NCBI GenBank assembly: GCA_016350165.1
Contig: CP066225.1
Coordinates: 2,480,001-2,544,000 of the forward strand
DNA length: 64,000 bases
Direction: 5' to 3'
Source of the DNA: Planctomycetota bacterium
Lineage (GTDB): Bacteria; Planctomycetota; Phycisphaerae; Phycisphaerales; Phycisphaeraceae
This document shows, in pieces, positions 8,146 through 17,714 of this stretch; the stretch's first letter is position 1, and every line of letters begins with the position of its first letter. The notes beneath the pieces were generated by a model that did no database searches, was not told the origin of the DNA, and was given only the letters and a program-made list of their open reading frames with translations. Position numbers and translations under genes: made by a program.

Positions 8146-8544
8146 GGGGTGGCCTTTGTGTTTTGGGGAGGAATAAGGCGGGGTGGGTTCGGATTGATAT
8201 TTTAGCATGAGGCGAGAAGTGAGCGAGTTATGGTGGTGGGTAGGGTGAATGATTAGAAATGAGTAAAAATATTGAATTATGGATGTGAGGGGTCTGGATT
8301 ATCGGCTTAACTTAAAGTGACTCGGGGTGGGAAGCGAATAATTCCGATAGTCAATAAGTGAAGACTGCTTTTTGGGGAGGTGTCAGAGGGTTGGGCGGGG
8401 AGAGTGCATAAGAATAGCACTGTTCGGGGGTGTGGGTAGGGCGTACAATCATGCTGTTTGCGAGTAGTTTGCAAGCGGCGGGCTCATATTGTCGGTGGAT
8501 GATGTGGGCACAAGGATGGATCTGACTCGAAGGACTCCTGAAGC
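8146..8544. other. Divergent intergenic region, ankyrin gene / glycogen synthase
   Basis: 399 bases without a supported gene. It must hold the divergent promoters of the ankyrin and glycogen synthase genes. I see no convincing -35/-10 pair and no stable hairpin. The open frame crossing 8351-8968 on the minus strand is a shadow of glycogen synthase. Confidence 0.5.
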
Positions 8545-10458
8545 ATGGCCAAGACTGAAACCAGTTCGCAAACTGAACAAGTTGAGAAGAAGTTAAAAGA
8601 AGCGGCAGACGCTTCGAAGGATATGCCTGTGATACCGAAGTCGTCGCGAAAACAGCGAGCGACGAAGACGAGGCGCGCGGAGCCTTTGTTGATGGAGGTG
8701 TCTTGGGAAGTCTGTAATCAGTTGGGTGGAATTTATACGGTGTTGCGATCGAAGACGCCTTCGATGGTGACGCGGTGGTCGAATCGATATTGTTTGATTG
8801 GGCCTTATGATCATGACAAGGCACAGGTGGAGTTTGAGCCAGCGCCGTTGGTTGGGCCGATTGGTCAGACGGTGAAGACGTTAAGGGAGATGGGGATTGG
8901 TGCACATTATGGAAGATGGTTGGTTTCGGGTCGGCCGAATGTTGTGCTGCTTGAGAGTGAGAAGGCATACGAATATTTGGACAAGGTGAAGTATCGGCTT
9001 TACTCAGATCATGGGATCAATACTGAATCTGGTGATGAGTTAGTGGATCAGGTTTGCGCGTTTGGTGAAGTTGTCAGAGTCTTTTTGCAGGTGTTGGCTG
9101 AGAAGGAATCGCATCGTCGTGATTTGATTGCGCACTGTCATGAATGGATGGCGGGGCCGGTGATACCGATGTTGCGTAAAGAGAATTGGCCGGGCGCGCT
9201 TGTGTTTACAACGCATGCGACAATTCTTGGTCGTTACCTTGCGATGAACGATCATCAGTTCTATGACCATCTTTCGTTCTTTGATGATGGCAAGGAAGCG
9301 AAACACTTTAATATTGAAGCGCAACATCATCTTGAACGTGCTGCGTCGCATGGTGCGCATGTATTTACGACAGTTTCGGATGTGACGGCTGAGGAGTGTA
9401 CGCATTTGTTAGGCAGGACGCCTGACGTGTTATTGCCGAATGGTTTGAATATCAATCGGTTTGCTGCGCTGCATGAGTTCCAGAACTTGCATCAAGATTA
9501 TAAGAAGCGCATTCATCAGTTTACGATGGGTCACTTCTTCCCATCTTACACGTTTGACCTTGATAATACGCTATATTTCTACACGTCGGGTCGGTATGAA
9601 TATCGCAATAAGGGGATGGATCTGACGATTGAAGCGCTTGCTCGTTTGAATCATCGTTTGAAGGAAAATGGCTCGCCGGTGAATGTGATCTTTTTCCTGA
9701 TTACAAAGTCGCCGATTCATTCGATGAACGTACATACGTTGCAATCGCGTGCGATGCTGGAAGAGTTTAGAACGACGGCTGACCATATCAAAGATCAGAT
9801 TGGTGATCGTTTGTTCGAATCTGCAGCGGCTGGGCAGGTGCCTGATTTTAATACGCTGACGGATGATTATTTCAGGTTGCGATTACGTCGCGCGATACAT
9901 GCATGGAAACGTGATACACCGCCTTCAGTTGTGACACATGATTTGATTGATGATCGGAATGATGATGTATTAAAACAATTGCGGTCTTGTTATTTATTGA
10001 ATGATCAACATGATCCGGTGAAGTTTATTTATCATCCGGACTTTATTAATGCGACAAATCCGCTGTTTGGTATTGATTACGATCAGTTCGTTCGCGGGTG
10101 TCACTTGGGTGTGTTTCCGTCATATTATGAGCCTTGGGGTTACACGCCGCTTGAGTCGATTGCGCTTGGTGTGCCTGCGATTACATCTGACCTTTCTGGT
10201 TTTGGTTCTTACTTGGCACAGCTATTGCCTGACCATGATGAGAAGGGGATTGGCGTTGTGAATCGCCGGTATCATGACTTTGAATATGCTGCGAATCAGT
10301 TGGCGGACATGATGTTTAAGTTCTGTCAGCTTTCACGGCGTGAACGAATTAGCCTACGTAATACGGTGGAATCGTTCAGTGAGCACTTTGATTGGCATAA
10401 CCTTGGTCGTCGATATCATGAGGCGCATGAGTTGGCGCTTGATCGGTATCACGCGTAA
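8545..10458 (+). CDS. Glycogen synthase, GT3 (eukaryote-like) family
   Basis: 637 residues. It transfers glucose from a nucleotide sugar to the non-reducing end of glycogen. After a charged, low-complexity N-terminus (residues 1-45) come GT3 landmarks: SWEVCNQLGGIYTVL (about 52), FTTHATILGRYL (about 225), LPNGLNINRF (about 297), YFYTSGRYEYRNKGMD (about 350) and the catalytic-loop signature YYEPWGYTPLESIALG (about 530). It therefore belongs with animal/fungal-type synthases and their Bacteroidetes/Planctomycetes relatives, not with bacterial GlgA (GT5). The residues of the animal regulatory phosphorylation tail are absent. No other glycogen gene is nearby. AAGGA lies about 12 nt before the ATG. 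Confidence 0.93.
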   Translation: MAKTETSSQTEQVEKKLKEAADASKDMPVIPKSSRKQRATKTRRAEPLLMEVSWEVCNQLGGIYTVLRSKTPSMVTRWSNRYCLIGPYDHDKAQVEFEPAPLVGPIGQTVKTLREMGIGAHYGRWLVSGRPNVVLLESEKAYEYLDKVKYRLYSDHGINTESGDELVDQVCAFGEVVRVFLQVLAEKESHRRDLIAHCHEWMAGPVIPMLRKENWPGALVFTTHATILGRYLAMNDHQFYDHLSFFDDGKEAKHFNIEAQHHLERAASHGAHVFTTVSDVTAEECTHLLGRTPDVLLPNGLNINRFAALHEFQNLHQDYKKRIHQFTMGHFFPSYTFDLDNTLYFYTSGRYEYRNKGMDLTIEALARLNHRLKENGSPVNVIFFLITKSPIHSMNVHTLQSRAMLEEFRTTADHIKDQIGDRLFESAAAGQVPDFNTLTDDYFRLRLRRAIHAWKRDTPPSVVTHDLIDDRNDDVLKQLRSCYLLNDQHDPVKFIYHPDFINATNPLFGIDYDQFVRGCHLGVFPSYYEPWGYTPLESIALGVPAITSDLSGFGSYLAQLLPDHDEKGIGVVNRRYHDFEYAANQLADMMFKFCQLSRRERISLRNTVESFSEHFDWHNLGRRYHEAHELALDRYHA

Positions 10459-10602
10459 GCTTCTAAGTATTCAAATAATTTTAAACAACCTGGGATACTG
10501 GCATCGGGATATACCTGTGTCCGTGTATCTGCCGTACTGCTAATATGGGCTGCAACTTCGTTGTGGTTTATTATTCCGGTTATTTAATTCTTAGGGGGCG
10601 AT

Positions 10603-12060
10603 ATGTTTATCACTATTGGTTGTTTATATAAACTGAATATTATTTTATTATTTGTTACTCTTACATTTTGCCATCGTGTGGTTGCCGACACGACAACTGC
10701 TGATGATCAGGCTATGATTCAAAATAGCAGTAAGACACAAGTTGTAACCGAACAACTTATCAAAGCGATTAAAGAGCAGTGGTCATATTATGAATTAAGC
10801 CGCTTTGATTTGCATTCACAAATCAAGTCTATTCGTCAGTTAGAACTAACAGCCGATCGAGAATATCTTGTTCATGAGATTCAAAAAACAATTGCGTTGG
10901 GGATAGATGGACATGCTAGTGTTATAGGTTATAGGCCACCGGAGAATAGAGGTTGCTTGCCTTTTTTGATTGAATCTGTTGGTGATCGGTATATCGCTCT
11001 TAATGCTCATAGACAAGGGTTTTTAGAAGATCGATTCCCGTATATCAAATCAATCGATGGAAAATCAATTAATCAATGGTGTGATATGATTTTGGTGGTT
11101 GTGCCCAAAGGGTCGTTGCAGTATCAGAAAAGGAATTCATTGCGGTATCTGCGATATTATGATTTCTGGCGACGGGAAGCTCAGTTAAAGCATCGCAAAA
11201 CGGTCAATGTGGTTGTCGAAACTGAAAACAAGAGTGAGCAGCGCACACTTGTTTTGCCGATGCTGCCAAGAATACCCAAGTATGGCATATGGCCGCGGAA
11301 AGAATCTGGATTTATTGCGGATAATTTAGGTTATTTACGTTTGTCTAAAATGAATAGCGATGCGAACAGAGAGATCAATTATTGGCTTGCCAAATTTAAG
11401 AAAACAGTTGGGTTGATCATTGATGTGCGTGGTAATGGGGGTGGATCAAGACTGCCGCTCTTGAATCTGTACAGCTAAATCATTTCGGTTGATGAAAAAC
11501 CTCGTATCGTTAATGCGGCGAAGTATCTATTACACCCTAACCATACATTAGATCATTTGGACCGAAGGTATATGTATCGAGCAAATGACCAACTGTGGCC
11601 TGAAAGGGAGAAGCAGGCGATCCAATCATTTGCGGCCAGTTTTGAACCGGAAAGAGTAATAAGTGACGAGAAATACAGTGAATGGCATTATCTTGTATTG
11701 AAAGGTAGTGCGCGTGAGGATTTGGGCAAGCCGATTGTTGTATTGATGGATCAAAAATGTTTCAGCGCTACGGATATATTTCTTTCAGCATTGAAGGGAT
11801 TGCCTAACGTAACGCTTATTGGAACGGCAAGTAGCGGGGGAAGTTCATTTACGCAAACTGTCGAACTGGGTTATTCGGGGATTGAGTTGCGGTTGGGTTC
11901 GATGATTTCCTTCCAATCGGATGGCAGGCTGTATGACACGAATGGAGTACAGCCGGATATACATGTGGAGCCTAATGCAGATTATTTTCTTGGGAAATCA
12001 GACCCTCAACTGGATTTTGCGATAGGTTTTCTAAAACAGATAAATCTAACCATAAATTAG
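10603..12060 (+). pseudogene. S41-family (C-terminal processing-like) peptidase interrupted by an in-frame TAA
   Basis: One 485-codon reading frame is split by a single TAA at 11476-11478; the same frame resumes at once (IISVDEKPRIVNAAKYLL) and runs to 12060. The N-terminal part has a signal peptide (to about residue 28), a scaffold region and LIIDVRGNGGG. The C-terminal part carries the catalytic region (PIVVLMDQKCFSATDIFLSALK, with S-A-T-D at the nucleophile position), GTASSGGS and a late SDGRLYDTNGVQPDI block. Both halves look intact, so this is a recent nonsense change, a read-through site or a sequence error. An internal ATG at 11571 could restart the second half. AGGGGG precedes the first ATG. 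Base usage is more A/T-rich than in the glycogen synthase gene. Confidence 0.8.
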
Positions 12061-12064
12061 GAAA

Positions 12065-12382
12065 TTAGTGTATCTTAGATTTTGGTCTGTTTAATTTCCA
12101 ATCAAATACATTGGGGAATTGGCCGTTGCTTTGGAGGAAACCGAGGAATGCATTTTTTACTGTATTTGCAGGGTTTAGGCCTGCTTCGTAAATAGCGTGC
12201 GAAATGCCGTATTCGACGTTGATGCTGTCGCCGCGACCGAAAGCTTTACAGTAATGATTAAGTGAACTGCTGTCGCAAAGAATGAGTTCACAGTTTTCTT
12301 GTGTGAACTTATCGAAAGCTTGGATGAGTTGCTGTTCGGTAACGTTTTCGTAAACGATGTTGCCGTTTATTTTTAATCGCAT
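12065..12382 (-). CDS. Hypothetical 105-residue protein downstream of fic
   Basis: A small soluble protein (begins MRLKINGNIVYENVTEQQL) with no signal peptide, membrane helix or motif I recognise. It begins 23 nt after the fic stop codon on the same strand, so it is probably co-transcribed. It ends 4 nt from the convergent S41 pseudogene. Its position suggests a partner or target of Fic, but that is inference from position only. Confidence 0.6.
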   Translation of the reverse strand: MRLKINGNIVYENVTEQQLIQAFDKFTQENCELILCDSSSLNHYCKAFGRGDSINVEYGISHAIYEAGLNPANTVKNAFLGFLQSNGQFPNVFDWKLNRPKSKIH

Positions 12383-12405
12383 GCTTTTAATACCCTAACT
12401 AACGA

Positions 12406-13512
12406 TTAGTACTGTGGAAACTCGTGTTCGTCAGCACAAAGCAGTTTAAGGAATTTTGGATGGATGAAAAGTTTATCACGACCAATCGTGCGTTCCTGGA
12501 GGATGCCAACATCACAAAGACTTTTGAGATACACAGATGCGGTTTGTCGTTTAGCGATGTTTTCTTCAACGAGATCGCTGATGCGACAATAAGGTTGGTG
12601 AAAAAGCACATCGTTGAGTTCATGTGAGTAAATTTTTGGAAGGCTATCACGCAAATAGTGTTTCGTGTGGAGCATGAGGTCGGCGATAGATTCGATTTTC
12701 GCACAAGTCCAGTGGGCGGTATCGGCAATCGCGTTAATCATGAAGAGAATCCAGTCTTGCCATGCGCCTTCTTCGGTAACGCGGCGGATGCGTTGGTAGT
12801 AAATGGATTTCAGGTCCACGATGTAGCGGGAGAGGTAGAGGACGGGGATGTCGAGGAGCCGCTCATTGAGAAGGAGGAGGATGTTGAGAATGCGGCCGGT
12901 GCGGCCGTTACCATCGTCGAAGGGGTGGATGGCTTCGAATTGGTAGTGACCGACAGCCATGCGGACGAGCGGATCGACTTCAGTGAAGTGATTCATGAAC
13001 TGCTCCCAGTTGGCGAGCTTCTGCATAAGAACAGCTTCACCTTCCGGTGGGGTGTAGATGACTTCACGTGAGGCGGTGTTGCGGATGTGAACGCCACTAC
13101 CTTGACGCAGACCAATTTTCTTATCGCGAAGGATCTGACAGAGTTCGAGGGCAAGTTTAGCGGTGAGTGGACGTTTGCGAATCTCACGGTAGCCGTGCTG
13201 AAGGGCGGTGCGGTAACGGTACGCTTCCTTGGTAGCGGGGTCAGTATCACGTTCTGATTGGAGCGCTGCTAATTTGAAAAGCTCGTCGGTGGTCGTGACG
13301 ATGTTCTCGATTTCGGAGCTGCCTTGAGCCTCGAGGAGTGGAATTGTGTTGATGAGGACTGTCTGGTTGGGGATGCGTTTGCCAGCTTGCTTGAGTTCAG
13401 CGAGTGCAGCGTGTGCGCGGATGCAAGCTTTGAGAATGTCACGATTCTCGAGTTCAATCCCCTTGGGAGGTATCGCTGGGAGATCGTTATATGGCTGATT
13501 CTTGATGTACAT
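12406..13512 (-). CDS. fic: Fic-domain AMPylase with built-in inhibitory helix and C-terminal winged helix
   Basis: 368 residues. Fic enzymes usually transfer AMP from ATP to hydroxyl side chains of target proteins. The N-terminal region carries the self-inhibitory motif S-x-x-x-E-N (S65 to N70, in GSSEIENI), which marks a class II Fic with an intramolecular antitoxin helix. The catalytic motif HPFDDGNGRTGR is complete (196-207), including the active-site His. The C-terminal part (about 300-360) looks like a winged helix (YCRISDLVEENIAKRQTASVYLKSL), similar to Shewanella-type Fic proteins. It starts 44 nt from an 8+8 dyad (13556-13582), which suggests autoregulation. The target is unknown. 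Confidence 0.92.
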   Translation of the reverse strand: MYIKNQPYNDLPAIPPKGIELENRDILKACIRAHAALAELKQAGKRIPNQTVLINTIPLLEAQGSSEIENIVTTTDELFKLAALQSERDTDPATKEAYRYRTALQHGYREIRKRPLTAKLALELCQILRDKKIGLRQGSGVHIRNTASREVIYTPPEGEAVLMQKLANWEQFMNHFTEVDPLVRMAVGHYQFEAIHPFDDGNGRTGRILNILLLLNERLLDIPVLYLSRYIVDLKSIYYQRIRRVTEEGAWQDWILFMINAIADTAHWTCAKIESIADLMLHTKHYLRDSLPKIYSHELNDVLFHQPYCRISDLVEENIAKRQTASVYLKSLCDVGILQERTIGRDKLFIHPKFLKLLCADEHEFPQY

Positions 13513-13555
13513 GAGATAAGCAAGCTCGCTAAATATGTTTATGTTTTCTCATTAT

Positions 13556-13582
13556 ATCGACATGTTAACAAGTTATGTCGAT
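13556..13582. promoter_or_regulatory. Perfect 8-bp dyad upstream of fic, candidate operator
   Basis: ATCGACAT (13556-13563) and ATGTCGAT (13575-13582) form a perfect inverted repeat around an 11-bp spacer, 44 bp upstream of the fic start codon. The symmetry and position fit a dimeric repressor; the winged helix of Fic itself is one candidate. No T tract follows on the minus strand, so a terminator is less likely. Confidence 0.45.
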
Positions 13583-13771
13583 TTGATCTACACGTCAATG
13601 GGGGAGGGAAAGAAGAGCAAGAAAGCAGTAAAATAACCTTAATCCACTGATATATAAGTATTTACGAATGTATGAACTAAGGTTCTCTGCAGACAATTGG
13701 CTATATCGCGACGAATCCCATCTCGTCAGTGATCAGAAACAGGCGAAGAATTGAGGTGATTGGAGAAATTG

Positions 13772-14902
13772 ATGGGTAAGCCGTTTGAAGGAATGTTGGT
13801 GGCCGATTTTTCGCATGTATTGTCGGGACCATACACGACGATGATGCTGGCGGATATGGGTGCGCGGGTGATCAAAATTGAGCGGCCAGCGGTGGGTGAT
13901 GACTCGCGACAGTTCGGGCCGTTTAAGGATGGGGTGTCGATGTACTTTCAGACAGTGAACCGGGGTAAGGAGAGTGTGGCGCTGGATCTGAAAGATGAGG
14001 GGGATCGTGAGGTTGCGATGAATATTGTGAGGCGAGCAGATGTGCTGGTTGAGAATTTTCGGCCGGGCACAATGGCGAAGTTGGGTTTGGGGTATGAAGA
14101 TGTTCACGAACTGAATAAACGATTGATCTATGCTTCGATCTCAGGTTTTGGACAGGAAGGCTCAATGTCGAAGCTGCCTGCTTATGATGCGCTGGTGCAG
14201 GCAATGTCTGGATTCATGTCGGTAACAGGTGAACCGGATGGGCCACCGATTAAAGCGGGGCCTTCGATTGCAGATATGTTGACGGGCGTTTATGCGTATG
14301 CCGCAATTACGACTGCTTTGTATCAACGATCTGTGACGGGGCAGGGGACGCATATTGATGTGTCGATGTTTGATTGCATGGTGAGTTTTCTTGAGTCGGA
14401 TGTGGTGAGCAATAAGGTGCTGAAAAAGAATCCGAGCCGCATTGGGAATCGGCACCCCTCTATATCGCCGTTTGACACGTTTAAGTGTGCGGATGATTAC
14501 ATTGTGATTTGTGCAGGGACGGATCAGTTGTTTGGCAAGGCCTGTGGTGTGATGGGATTGGATAAACTTGCAGAAGATGCGGAGATGCAAACGAATCAGG
14601 ATCGTGTGATCAATTTTCAGAAATTAACGGATGCGTTCAATGGTGCACTTGGTTGCGATACAGCAAAGTCCTGGTATGCGAGGTTTGTTGAAGCGGGTGT
14701 GCCGGTGGGGTTGGTGAATGATATTGAAGAAGCACTTAAACTGCCTGCGGTGAAGGAGAGGAATATGTTATTGCAGGCGGGGCCGTATACGTTACCGGGC
14801 AATCCGATGCGGTTTAGTACCATAAAGGTCAATGAACAAGTGGGTCAAGCGCCGGAGCTGGGTGAACAGTCTGAGTCTATAAAACAAGAGTTTTCTGAGT
14901 AG
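13772..14902 (+). CDS. CaiB/BaiF (class III) CoA-transferase
   Basis: 376 residues from the ATG at 13772 (GGAG 6 nt upstream; an in-frame TTG lies at 13760). Class III CoA-transferases move CoA between carboxylic acids. The N-terminus is typical (GMLVADFSHVLSGPYTTMMLADMGA, KIERPAVGDDSR), followed by NRGKESVALDLK and VLVENFRPGTMAKLGLGYE. The family's catalytic Asp is present in LPAYDALVQAMSG (about residue 139). C-terminal landmarks AGVPVGLVNDIEEAL and HP/R-rich ends are also visible. It stands alone, so the acid substrate cannot be deduced. The gene ends 4 nt from the convergent MazG-like gene. Confidence 0.9.
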   Translation: MGKPFEGMLVADFSHVLSGPYTTMMLADMGARVIKIERPAVGDDSRQFGPFKDGVSMYFQTVNRGKESVALDLKDEGDREVAMNIVRRADVLVENFRPGTMAKLGLGYEDVHELNKRLIYASISGFGQEGSMSKLPAYDALVQAMSGFMSVTGEPDGPPIKAGPSIADMLTGVYAYAAITTALYQRSVTGQGTHIDVSMFDCMVSFLESDVVSNKVLKKNPSRIGNRHPSISPFDTFKCADDYIVICAGTDQLFGKACGVMGLDKLAEDAEMQTNQDRVINFQKLTDAFNGALGCDTAKSWYARFVEAGVPVGLVNDIEEALKLPAVKERNMLLQAGPYTLPGNPMRFSTIKVNEQVGQAPELGEQSESIKQEFSE

Positions 14903-14906
14903 ATCA

Positions 14907-15281
14907 CTACTCTTCCCACTTCGCTTTCCAGTCTTCTGTTTCAGGGAAACGTTGTTCGTTCTTAGCGAGTTTTTGGAAGTAAGCGTCCGCAAGGTCGATG
15001 CCTGCTACGTTGGCGAGTTCCATACAGTACATCAATACATCCGCGAGTTCTTCAGCAACCTCAGCTTTGACTTCAGGTTTTTGGATCACCTCATCTGATT
15101 GCTCTTCGCTTAACCATTGGAAGTGCTCCATAATTTCAGCGGCTTCAATAGCGATGCTCATGGAAAGATGTTTAGGACGGTGATACTTACCCCAATCGCG
15201 ACGGTTTGCGAAATCAAGGACAGCTTCTTTGAGTTGCTCCAAGGTTGTGTTATCGTCAGTTGGTTTGGGTTTATCTGTCAT
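14907..15281 (-). CDS. MazG-like nucleotide pyrophosphohydrolase (dCTP pyrophosphatase type)
   Basis: 124 residues, the usual length of single-domain all-alpha NTP pyrophosphohydrolases of the RS21-C6/dCTPP1 group. The entry motif is FANRRDWGKYHRPKHLSMS. The two Mg-binding acidic helices are EAAEIMEHFQW (about 49-59) and EELADVLMYCMEL (about 80-92). It should hydrolyse a (d)NTP to the monophosphate and pyrophosphate and clean the nucleotide pool; base preference is not visible. It is the third gene of a tight minus-strand run (15980 to 14907), 4 nt after the lipoprotein gene. Confidence 0.88.
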   Translation of the reverse strand: MTDKPKPTDDNTTLEQLKEAVLDFANRRDWGKYHRPKHLSMSIAIEAAEIMEHFQWLSEEQSDEVIQKPEVKAEVAEELADVLMYCMELANVAGIDLADAYFQKLAKNEQRFPETEDWKAKWEE

Positions 15282-15285
15282 CGTA

Positions 15286-15684
15286 CTATTGGTCGCCTTG
15301 TTGGAGTTGCTCTACCGTTGGTAATGCAGGAGAAATTCTTGCACGGAAGTTAAGGTTTTGAAAGATTGCGCCTTGTTTAAAAGCTTCTTTGTTGAGTTCA
15401 AATTTCACGCCTGCGATTTCGATGAACGTGCCACGCTCATACCATGCGACATCCAGTTGAGCTTCCCCCTTCTTATCAGTCACTGCTTTATTGGTTTCCG
15501 GTGCAAACGGCCAATACCAACCGGGTTCTGCGTAACTGCTTGCAACCTGTACGTTATCAATCGGTAAACGCGTTTGTTGACGCTCTACAGTAACATCCAT
15601 TTTCTGATAGTTCGTGCAACCGACAAGCATGAACAATATGCAGCCACTGATTAGACCTAACTTATTGATAGACATAAGTCTCAT
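15286..15684 (-). CDS. Small secreted lipoprotein
   Basis: 132 residues from the ATG at 15682-15684, with GAGGAA a few bases upstream that overlaps the stop region of the preceding gene; an in-frame GTG at 15696 is the alternative start. The N-terminus is a lipoprotein signal with lipobox LVGC (Cys at about residue 23). The mature part is a short beta-rich domain (DVTVERQQTRLPIDNVQVAS, then GEAQLDVAWYERGTFIEIAG) resembling a single carboxypeptidase-regulatory-like fold, though I cannot assign it firmly. It lies between a small membrane protein and the MazG-like gene. Confidence 0.72.
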   Translation of the reverse strand: MRLMSINKLGLISGCILFMLVGCTNYQKMDVTVERQQTRLPIDNVQVASSYAEPGWYWPFAPETNKAVTDKKGEAQLDVAWYERGTFIEIAGVKFELNKEAFKQGAIFQNLNFRARISPALPTVEQLQQGDQ

Positions 15685-15692
15685 TTTGTTCC

Positions 15693-15980
15693 TCACTGAT
15701 CATCGTTCTCAGCATCCCAATGCCCACGTTCTTTAAGAACCTGCACCATCTGATCTTTGCGTTTGTTGATACACATCCAAACCGACCATGCCGCAATCGC
15801 GAATAGCAGCCAGTTTAGCCAATCGACGCCTTCAACTTTCGAGAGGCGAAGAAGTGCTAAAACAAAGAAGCTGGTTAGTGACACGACCACCCAGTTGCGC
15901 GTACGTCGAGTGACTTCATGACGGATGGACTTTCGTTCATCCCATGACAACTCGTCCATAATATCGCTGACTTTTCGCAT
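15693..15980 (-). CDS. Small two-helix membrane protein
   Basis: 95 residues from the ATG at 15978-15980 (GTG two codons upstream is possible; AGGT lies just before). An amphipathic charged N-terminus (MDELSWDERKSIRHEV) is followed by two hydrophobic helices (about 30-47 and 52-70) and a charged C-terminus. I do not recognise the family. It is the first gene of the three-gene run ending with the MazG-like enzyme. Confidence 0.65.
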   Translation of the reverse strand: MRKVSDIMDELSWDERKSIRHEVTRRTRNWVVVSLTSFFVLALLRLSKVEGVDWLNWLLFAIAAWSVWMCINKRKDQMVQVLKERGHWDAENDDQ

Positions 15981-16027
15981 GATCACCTGCTTACTGAATG
16001 AATAACGGCGATCATTGTAACCGCAAT

Positions 16028-17314
16028 CTACGAATGATTGGCTTTTTCAAAGATCTCACGAAGCAGTTTCATCTCCGCATCGCTGTGGGTGACATTTCGT
16101 CTTGCCATCATCATCTTGGCCGTATCGACGAATTTGTCCCAATCATATTCGCTACGGATCATGCCATCTGGGCCATCGGTATAAAACCCAAAAGGTTTGG
16201 CATACTTCGGCGTAAAGTGCGAGCCTGCAAACATGCAGCCAGTACCAAGCACTGCGCCGGTATTCACGCGCGTCCCGATACCTGTCCGCACATAATCGCC
16301 AATGATCGGGCCTTGGAACTGACGATCACTGTCTTCGACTTCAAGTTCTTCACGCAGACGAATGCGAACGTGCCCATAGGTGTTCTTAAGGTTACTGACG
16401 TTTGTATTCGCGCCAAGATTTACCCATTCACCAAGAATTGCCATCCCTAGGAAACCGTCATGTACCTTGTTCGAATAGCCTTGCATGATGACACCACTGA
16501 TCTCGCCGCCGACTTTGCACCAAGGGCCGATCACAGTGTTCCGACGAATACTGGTGTGTGACACGAGTACCGCATTGGGGCCGATGTAGCATGGACCCTG
16601 CAACACGGTTAGTGGATTAATCTCTGCACCTTCATCGATCACGACCGGGCCGTACGTTGCATCGACCACCGTGTATGGCAGCAACTTTGCGCTACTGGCT
16701 ACACGCATCTCGTGACTACCGTGAGCAGTAATATTCACGTGATCAGACTCTTTGATCACGGGCAACTCGATCGCTGCTAAATCCACAAGTAGCGCATCAG
16801 GCATTTCATCGAGCACATGCCACGGTCGCTCAAGCATCGTTCGCTCACTTGACCCGCCAATCATTCTCACACTCGCGCCACCATGCGGATATGGGAAGCC
16901 GCTTAGCAAAAACTTGCTCAGCGCATCACTCGTGGCTTTCATCGCAATCACATCACCACTTCGACGGTCAACTAGAACACCCGAACCCATGCCGTTAAAT
17001 TTTTCCATCGGCGTGTTCATCAGCTGCTTCACATCATCGACGTAATTCACAGCATTCCACCGACCATTCACAGCAATCCACTCGCCTTGACCTTCGACCG
17101 GTTCGTTGACCACAACTTCACGCCCTACGCGCTCAGCCATGACCTCGAGTAAATTACCCTTCACCCACACGCCACTCGCCTTCAAACCGAGTGTTCTCTC
17201 AATGCGTTCACGAATCGAAATCGCTCCCGTTCGCATCTCAAAAATTGCGCGGCGGTCCGCCAAAGGGCCGAATTCACCCTTACCATCATCAAATATATAT
17301 AGTTTCTGGCCCAC
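16028..17314 (-). CDS. GlmU-like sugar nucleotidyltransferase / left-handed beta-helix protein
   Basis: 428 residues with a GTG start; GCAGGATTA precedes it. The N-terminal region starts KLYIFDDGKGEFGPLADRR and TGAISIRERIER, the pattern of the NTP_transf_4 family: a reduced nucleotidyltransferase fold that lacks the usual GGxGxR loop of GlmU. The C-terminal half (about 225-385) is a hexapeptide left-handed beta-helix (GPVVIDEGAEINPLTVL, GPCYIGPNAVL, GIGTRVNTGAVLGTG). Relatives in Bacteroidetes and Planctomycetes are annotated as GlmU-family. UDP-GlcNAc synthesis is possible but not proven, because the usual catalytic loop is missing. Confidence 0.82.
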   Translation of the reverse strand: MGQKLYIFDDGKGEFGPLADRRAIFEMRTGAISIRERIERTLGLKASGVWVKGNLLEVMAERVGREVVVNEPVEGQGEWIAVNGRWNAVNYVDDVKQLMNTPMEKFNGMGSGVLVDRRSGDVIAMKATSDALSKFLLSGFPYPHGGASVRMIGGSSERTMLERPWHVLDEMPDALLVDLAAIELPVIKESDHVNITAHGSHEMRVASSAKLLPYTVVDATYGPVVIDEGAEINPLTVLQGPCYIGPNAVLVSHTSIRRNTVIGPWCKVGGEISGVIMQGYSNKVHDGFLGMAILGEWVNLGANTNVSNLKNTYGHVRIRLREELEVEDSDRQFQGPIIGDYVRTGIGTRVNTGAVLGTGCMFAGSHFTPKYAKPFGFYTDGPDGMIRSEYDWDKFVDTAKMMMARRNVTHSDAEMKLLREIFEKANHS

Positions 17315-17714
17315 TAATCCTGCATCCCAATCAAATCGGCCTCAATCGGCCTGTAGTTCCCACTTCATTCCAATCACGTACTGCTCCCTGAATACCCAAC
17401 TCCCACCCCCGATTTATCACACCTAATCTATATATCGTACCCTAACCCGCCCCACTGAATCCAACTTATAATCATGTCCCTTACTTCCCATTTGTGACAC
17501 CCGATAACCGTCGCAAGCTCCTGTCAAGTCCTTACCCGAATCAGCCCCACGTTGACAGACTCCCCTGCTACCAATACCTTGAAACGACTGGGAACGCATC
17601 GCCGCTTTTTTGCCTGCTCTTTCTCTCAGGTAAACCTTTCTAGCGGATACAATCTGTGTGCCCAGAAACAACGAATTTTCATCAGTATTGACATAAACGA
17701 GAGCGACAACGCCC
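17315..17714. other. Divergent region upstream of dnaA
   Basis: 400 bases between the GlmU-like gene and dnaA. I found no consensus DnaA box (TTATCCACA or one mismatch) and no AT-rich cluster, so this does not look like an origin. TTGACA occurs at about 17554 and TTGACAT at about 17692, but neither has a good -10 at proper spacing. C-richness of the top strand increases through it. Confidence 0.5.

Noticed and set aside
8351-8968. 205-residue minus-strand frame before and inside glycogen synthase
   Set aside because: It overlaps the well-supported glycogen synthase start and has low-complexity Ser/Pro text.
17315-17714. Origin of replication directly upstream of dnaA
   Set aside because: No DnaA boxes or AT-rich block; the strand bias here changes in the terminus-like direction (G-rich to C-rich).
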